A stretch of 64,000 nt of DNA from Endocalyx cinctus (Eukaryota; Ascomycota; Sordariomycetes; Amphisphaeriales; Apiosporaceae), in NCBI GenBank assembly GCA_001600455.1, contig BCKC01000009.1:1178001-1242000 (forward strand), given 5' to 3'. Position numbers and translations under genes: made by a program. Shown one piece after another: positions 59,245 to 64,000 of the stretch. Positions within the stretch are counted from its first letter, which is position 1; every line of letters starts with the position of its first letter. Under the pieces are notes generated by a model. The model had not been told where the DNA came from. It ran no database searches and saw only the letters and a list, made by a program, of their open reading frames with translations.

Positions 59245-62200
59245 TTTATTTGTCTTTGTTCTTGTTTCTTGTTGTTTTTCTTTCTTTTTCCAATTGCTCG
59301 TATAAGTGTTTGATTGAGTGAGATCAATGACTGTTGAGTAATGGAATGAATGGCTTGTTTGAATCGGTGATGATGAAAACAAAGGAAACTTCGGAAGGCG
59401 GGATACTTCATACTTCATATATCCGTCGCTCGAAGAGCGAAATAGTAGGCAGTGCCAATGACAATATTTGGAAATTTGGAAAGTAAGAAGGTAGAAACGA
59501 AGTAACAACGTACCTAAGAACGATTAATTCAAATAATTTGAGTGGGGTCTGGTTGGTCGGGGTGAAGACAACCCTGGCAGTCTTGGATCCCTGACAACGC
59601 TGTTCTAAAGTCACCGAAGCCACAAAATAAGCACACTTAATTATAGGGGACCCTAAAGTGGGTATGGGTTGTAGTGTACTGGAATGGAAATAAGCGGCCC
59701 TTTCTCTCCTCACACCCCCCTTGTCAAATGATCTTTCGCCTAGCTGAGAAACCTTTTTCTTTTTCTTTTTTTTGCACAAGGGTTTCTTATTTTTATGCAA
59801 GGTAGTGCAATGAAGCGGATACAAGATAAGGATACTTAGTAGTATATCCAGTTGTAGATACTCCTGAAACACCCTAGTCTATCCTCGTGGCGGAAGTTGT
59901 GTAGTAATATCTAGATCTGGACGGATTCAGTATTTGTCTTCAACGATGACGCTTTACCACCGTACGTAGTGCAGGCGAGAGGAAGGATTTTAACCCATCT
60001 CGGCAATCCTTTATTTTTAACGGTCAATTACCGTAAGGCTGTATGTCATAGTATGAATACTTGGAAACCATTGACATAATTGATATACAGAAATATAGAG
60101 ATACATGATTCCCAACCAAAAATATTGCCCACTAATTGATACCGTTGATAATTTTGTGACCTTCCGTAGCGGGCCGAACTTGAGTTCACTTGTACACCGA
60201 CACAGTAACAACGTTATTAGAAACGGTCCAATTTACTATACATAGTATGTCAGGTAAAATATGTACCCCCCTTTTTTTTTTTTTATTTAGGTAATCAAAT
60301 ACCTATGTAAGTTCCACAGATCTATACTAACAATAACGGATAATCGTGGACCGGTAAACGGAGAGTTACTATTCTCTATTATTACATACACGTAACAATA
60401 CCTACGCTATAGCCAAGATGTCACCTGGAAGATATGCTATGTAGTGTACGGTACGAAAGGCTGTAAAGTCAATGCTGCTCGGCCCGGACCCATCGCCTAC
60501 CCATTATGTCATAGTACCGTTTGAGGTCTACGTTATATAGCACCTCTATTAATAAGTTATAGATGCTATTGGACCGTGCTCTAATACCTCAGATCGCTGC
60601 GGTACTATAGAACAGGATAAAATTAGTAGGGGTCAGTCTTGAACCTAAACTTTTGTGTCTTTCTCCACGTGTAGGTGGATATCAAAGCGCAATCGTTGGT
60701 TTATCGACTGATTGGTAACACAATCTGGCAATACTGCACTCAATCCGAGTGAAAAAGATGTTTGACACTGATGGGGCGATCGCTGGGCGACGACCTTGGA
60801 GCTTTCTCGGTAACCCCTTAAGGAAGACCTTCTCTATGCGTTCTACGGAGTATGCGCAGTAAGTAAACATAGCTTATGGGCAGCCAATACCATCGTACGC
60901 CTCACCTATACCCAGCTGGCTCAGCTGTGCTGCCGTGTTGCTAAAAACATCTTTCCTACGGCACACAGCACGCCAGGGGGGGGGTCTGCCTGACGCGCCC
61001 ATGTCGTCCACGCGAATCTCAAACCCAGAGCATCCCCATCTCATTACTATGTTTATCGGTGACGATCTGCCGTGTTTGCATCGACTCCCCCGTGGACTTT
61101 TGAAGCTCTGTCCAGTCCAAACATTGAGAGAGATGCTTACCCAGCAAGCACGGCACTTTTTTTAGTCTGGATATACTTTGAATAGTATCACCCGAAACGG
61201 ATGAGGGTCGGGAAATATCATCATCGTTCATCCTAGAATGGTAGATCATCGACGGGGTTCATATACCATAATAAGATCAAGCCAACCTTATTGAGGATAT
61301 GACCATACCGCTTCCACTTCACCTTCGCTGCTGCGTTGAATTAAAATATCTTAGCATCTCCTAAGATAGCGACGCGAGGTCCTAGACTAGTAAAATTTGG
61401 GAAACAAGCTTTCTAGTTGAGATTAAACAATACTACCATCGTAGTGTGCGATCGACATCTACGTCCGTAAACTCTTTGGGTGTGAAGTAGCGGTAATGTA
61501 CGAGATTAGCACAGCTGTATGGCAGATTTTATTAGCTTCGGGGAATGTCTGCCGGCCCATGCTTCGACGAGTTCCGTGCATACAAGGAAGAAGCTCGATT
61601 GTCGATGCTCATTGCTTAAGTAAACGCGCCAAGGGTGTGCTTATACCGTTTTAAGTCGAAAGTCAACAAAAATAATCTGTCCTAGAATGAGCGTGTGTGA
61701 ATGGGGAAGTGATAGACATCTGGGCAGAATGTAAATAGTGCAGACTCATCATTTGTGGGGTTACAACCCGGACCGGAAACCTTTGACCGCGATTAAAAAA
61801 AACACACACGACTTACTACTGCCCTTTTGAGCGTGTTTATCTTTAGTTTTCTTCAACAATGGAGTCGTATAGAGGAGAGAAGAAGAAGATAGTGTTTCAA
61901 GTAGTATTTGCATGAAAGACAAAGACGAATTAAGCTTTGGCGTAAACGTGAACTTGTGTTTTTTTTTAGCGTATAATCACGTGCTGTTCTTCATAAACTT
62001 TATGCTATTCAGCTCAGCCTCTGAAAAGTCTGAAAAGTACTTATGTTAAGTCTCCATATCCATATTATACCTCATCATTATATATCGTCCACATTCTCGG
62101 CTGCGCACGCGATGCTTCCAGTATCCATGTGCCGACTGCGCACGCGATGCTTGTGTCCATGCTTTACCACTACCGTTGAACCAGGTTCTTGTTTTTGTTT

Positions 62201-63421
62201 ATCTGATTAGACTTCTTTTTCCTCCCCCCTTTTTTTTTTCGTTTGTATACTTTGTATAATTCTATACATAGGTTTTCGTATAGCCTATGTCCTTGAACAA
62301 GTGGGCAGATGACTGTTCATCCCACAAATAAGCCCCGTACTTACACGTAGATGGCTTCTCCGTAGCGGAATTCTAAAAGGACAGGAGAGTCAGAAACTAT
62401 TAAATCGACGGTCTACTTGATGTCATGATATGATTGCGCTGCGAAATATGAGATAATCAATTATCTTTGGTAGTGCTGTTCATTTAGTAAGACCGCGCAC
62501 TTTTCTTCTAGAATATTGCTACTTTGGTTATTCCGGGTCTGGGGCTTGGGGTATGATTCCTTCATATGCAGCCATGTTGACAGCGGCTGTCCTTTTGCTG
62601 GAGGGTTTAAATCTCGTGGGTCCCTGCGTTATTCCTTATGTTCTATATTTATTTTGTATACCATACTATATTTTTCTTTCTGTCGGTAGTTTTTTAAAGT
62701 TCTGATGTTTTTAGTATGAACAGCTTAACTTAGCAACTTAAACAGCTAAGTAGTGGAGGTATCTGTCATTCTTCCCTACACTTACTAACACCTTAATGCA
62801 CATTATGTACATCATTAATTTAAAACACCATGTTCCCCAATATCCCCCCCATAAACTCCAGTTTTATAGCGGTATAGATATATTGTACAAAGTAGGCAAT
62901 ACAGGTATACATGAAACACCATTGCCCTGCCTACTCAATACTGTGTGTTCACACTAATACAACTTCAGCAATATTCAATGTGCGGACCGATACCGCCGGC
63001 ATTAATAAGAGAATGATAAGATCTAATTGTCTTTATTTTTTTGAGGCTGATAATTACACGTTTATCACCTTACTCTACCTCATCTCACCTGATCTGACTT
63101 GACATGACATGAGGCTGCTATACTGGCACTTTTGAAACAAGTGCCCGGCCCGTGCGGTGCGAGGTGCTTTTGGGGCTCGATTTAGTGCTATGATGTAGCC
63201 TGTAAGCCGCTAATACCACTTGGGATATGCCGAAATAGAATTTACCGACACACCTAATTATCTCATCATCTCGTTAAAAACGTCACTAAACTACTAAGCC
63301 GGGTGAATTATACCGAGGCACCGCCATTCTTCTTTGTATAGAAGTTTTTTTTGGTATAAACAAATAGATAATTATACTATTATTTTGATAGATTTTTTTT
63401 TTTTTTTTTGAAACGAGAACT
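59245..63421. other. About 4 kb intergenic region without recognisable genes
   Basis: This stretch holds the 5' flank of the bZIP gene and the promoter of the acyltransferase gene. A 17-base sequence is repeated in tandem with 35-base spacing at 62101-62152. Short open frames on the minus strand at about 60680-61250 have somewhat coding-like composition, but I could not assemble them or match them to a family. Confidence 0.5.
62101..62152. repeat. Two copies of a 17-base direct repeat
   Basis: CTGCGCACGCGATGCTT occurs at 62101-62117 and again at 62136-62152, a period of 35 bases, and is GC-rich in an AT-rich setting. Confidence 0.75.
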
Positions 63422-64000
63422 ATGGCACTTTTGGGAAAGGGTTTTAATAGCCTGAGAGGCATTATTATAACCTTACCTTGGGTTTTGTGGCTGGGTATCG
63501 CTGACCTAGCCCTATCGCTTCTGCTGCCTCTGAAGCTATTCGCGCCCGACCTGGTGTACCGCCTTTCATCCGCCATTGCTTATACCGTTTGGAAATGGAT
63601 TCAGGTCATATTTCAAGACTACAACGGTGCTGACATAGTCATTCACGGCGACACTTTGCCGAAGAAAGAATCGGCCATCGTGGTATCCAACCATGTTACC
63701 TGGGCCGATTTCTACATGATTCAGGCGCTGGCCTTACGCGCGGGGAGTAAGTAAAAGTGGCTCTTCCGAAAGTCGAACTCCTTTTTTTTTTATCTTCGTT
63801 TTTTTTTTTCGTTAGGAGCGATTTACCCCGGTCTTGGCTGCGTTTATTTAATTGTGAATGACAAGCTGCTAACTCTAGTTCACTGTAGTGTTGGGCCAAT
63901 GCCGATGGTTTGCTAAGATCCAATTGCGGAATGTGCCGTTCTTGGGATGGGGGCTCTGGGCAATGGGGATGCCGATGGTCTCCAGAAATTGGATGCGCGA
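63422..64000 (+). CDS. PlsC-type lysophospholipid/1-acylglycerol-3-phosphate acyltransferase (5' part)
   Basis: A membrane acyltransferase of glycerophospholipid synthesis or remodelling, probably in the endoplasmic reticulum. Exon 1 is 63422-63746; intron 63747-63888 has a CTAAC branch site; exon 2 starts at 63889 and runs off the window. The N-terminus carries a hydrophobic segment (ITLPWVLWLGIADLALSLLL). The catalytic NHx4D motif is in SNHVTWADFYMIQALAL. The splice joins into AGMLGQCRWFAKIQLRNVPF, followed by LGWGLWAMGMPMVSRNW, a pattern typical of the AGPAT branch that includes yeast Cst26 and animal LCLAT1. About 145 of an expected ~400 residues are present; the truncation is due to the window edge. 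Confidence 0.92.

Noticed and set aside
60680..61620. A possible decayed minus-strand gene
   Set aside because: Short frames have slightly coding-like composition, but no motif could be recognised and no exon chain could be built.
62553..62705. A 50-codon frame with hydrophobic residues
   Set aside because: It looks membrane-like (TAAVLLLEGLNLVGPCVIPY) but is isolated, has no exon partner, and matches no family I know.
1..64000. tRNA and rRNA genes
   Set aside because: I looked for GGTTCRANYCC-type B boxes with matching A boxes and found none complete; no rRNA-like stretch was seen.
1..64000. CRISPR array or prokaryotic-type operon
   Set aside because: Gene structure is intron-rich and eukaryotic; no regularly spaced repeats of the right size exist.

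Overview
The window is nuclear DNA of a filamentous ascomycete (Pezizomycotina, most likely Sordariomycetes). The evidence is short GT-AG introns (mostly 50-150 bases) with CTAAC-type branch sites, a group III HAMP-repeat histidine kinase, a HET-domain gene, a fungal Frizzled-like receptor, and long AT-rich spacers full of homopolymer tracts. Isolated Ns near base 97, one N at 57192 and a block of about 176 Ns at 36795-36970 mark it as a draft assembly.

Layout from left to right. 3258-7383 (+) is the group III hybrid histidine kinase of the HOG osmosensing pathway. 9408-10705 (-) is a small coiled-coil protein with a 20-base middle exon. 11176-11977 (-) is a decayed aminoglycoside-phosphotransferase-like gene. 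15288-17378 (+) encodes a protein with an N-terminal SAM domain and an HMG box. 18911-22187 (+) is an eleven-exon GH15 enzyme, convergent with a HET-domain gene at 22768-25392 (-). A 450-base foldback element (MITE-like) with a 5-base target duplication lies at 25950-26399, followed by about 10 kb with no recognisable gene.

The right half is denser. 36603-38791 (+) is a seven-helix Frizzled/Smoothened-like receptor whose first intron holds the assembly gap. 40576-41886 (+) is an intronless GH5-type glycoside hydrolase. 43372-44672 (-) is ribulose-phosphate 3-epimerase and 45203-47140 (-) is translation initiation factor eIF3d; both are conserved housekeeping genes. 47849-49570 (+) is a cytochrome P450 pseudogene, next to an SDR-type oxidoreductase at 50289-51446 (+). 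After another 6 kb without a gene comes a bZIP factor at 57736-59244 (-), a 4 kb spacer, and the 5' part of a PlsC-type acyltransferase from 63422 (+) that runs off the window.

The gene set is a mix of conserved single genes (signalling, translation, pentose phosphate pathway, lipid synthesis) and accessory or decaying genes (HET, P450 and phosphotransferase relics, MITE). I see no biosynthetic cluster, CRISPR array, rRNA or convincing tRNA, and no clear undescribed system. The most useful odd points are the foldback element with transition-type arm differences, the SDR with an altered cofactor motif, several micro-exons, and an unresolved exon junction in the HET gene. Exon borders were set by hand from splice consensus, reading frame and remembered family sequence; no alignment or search was run.
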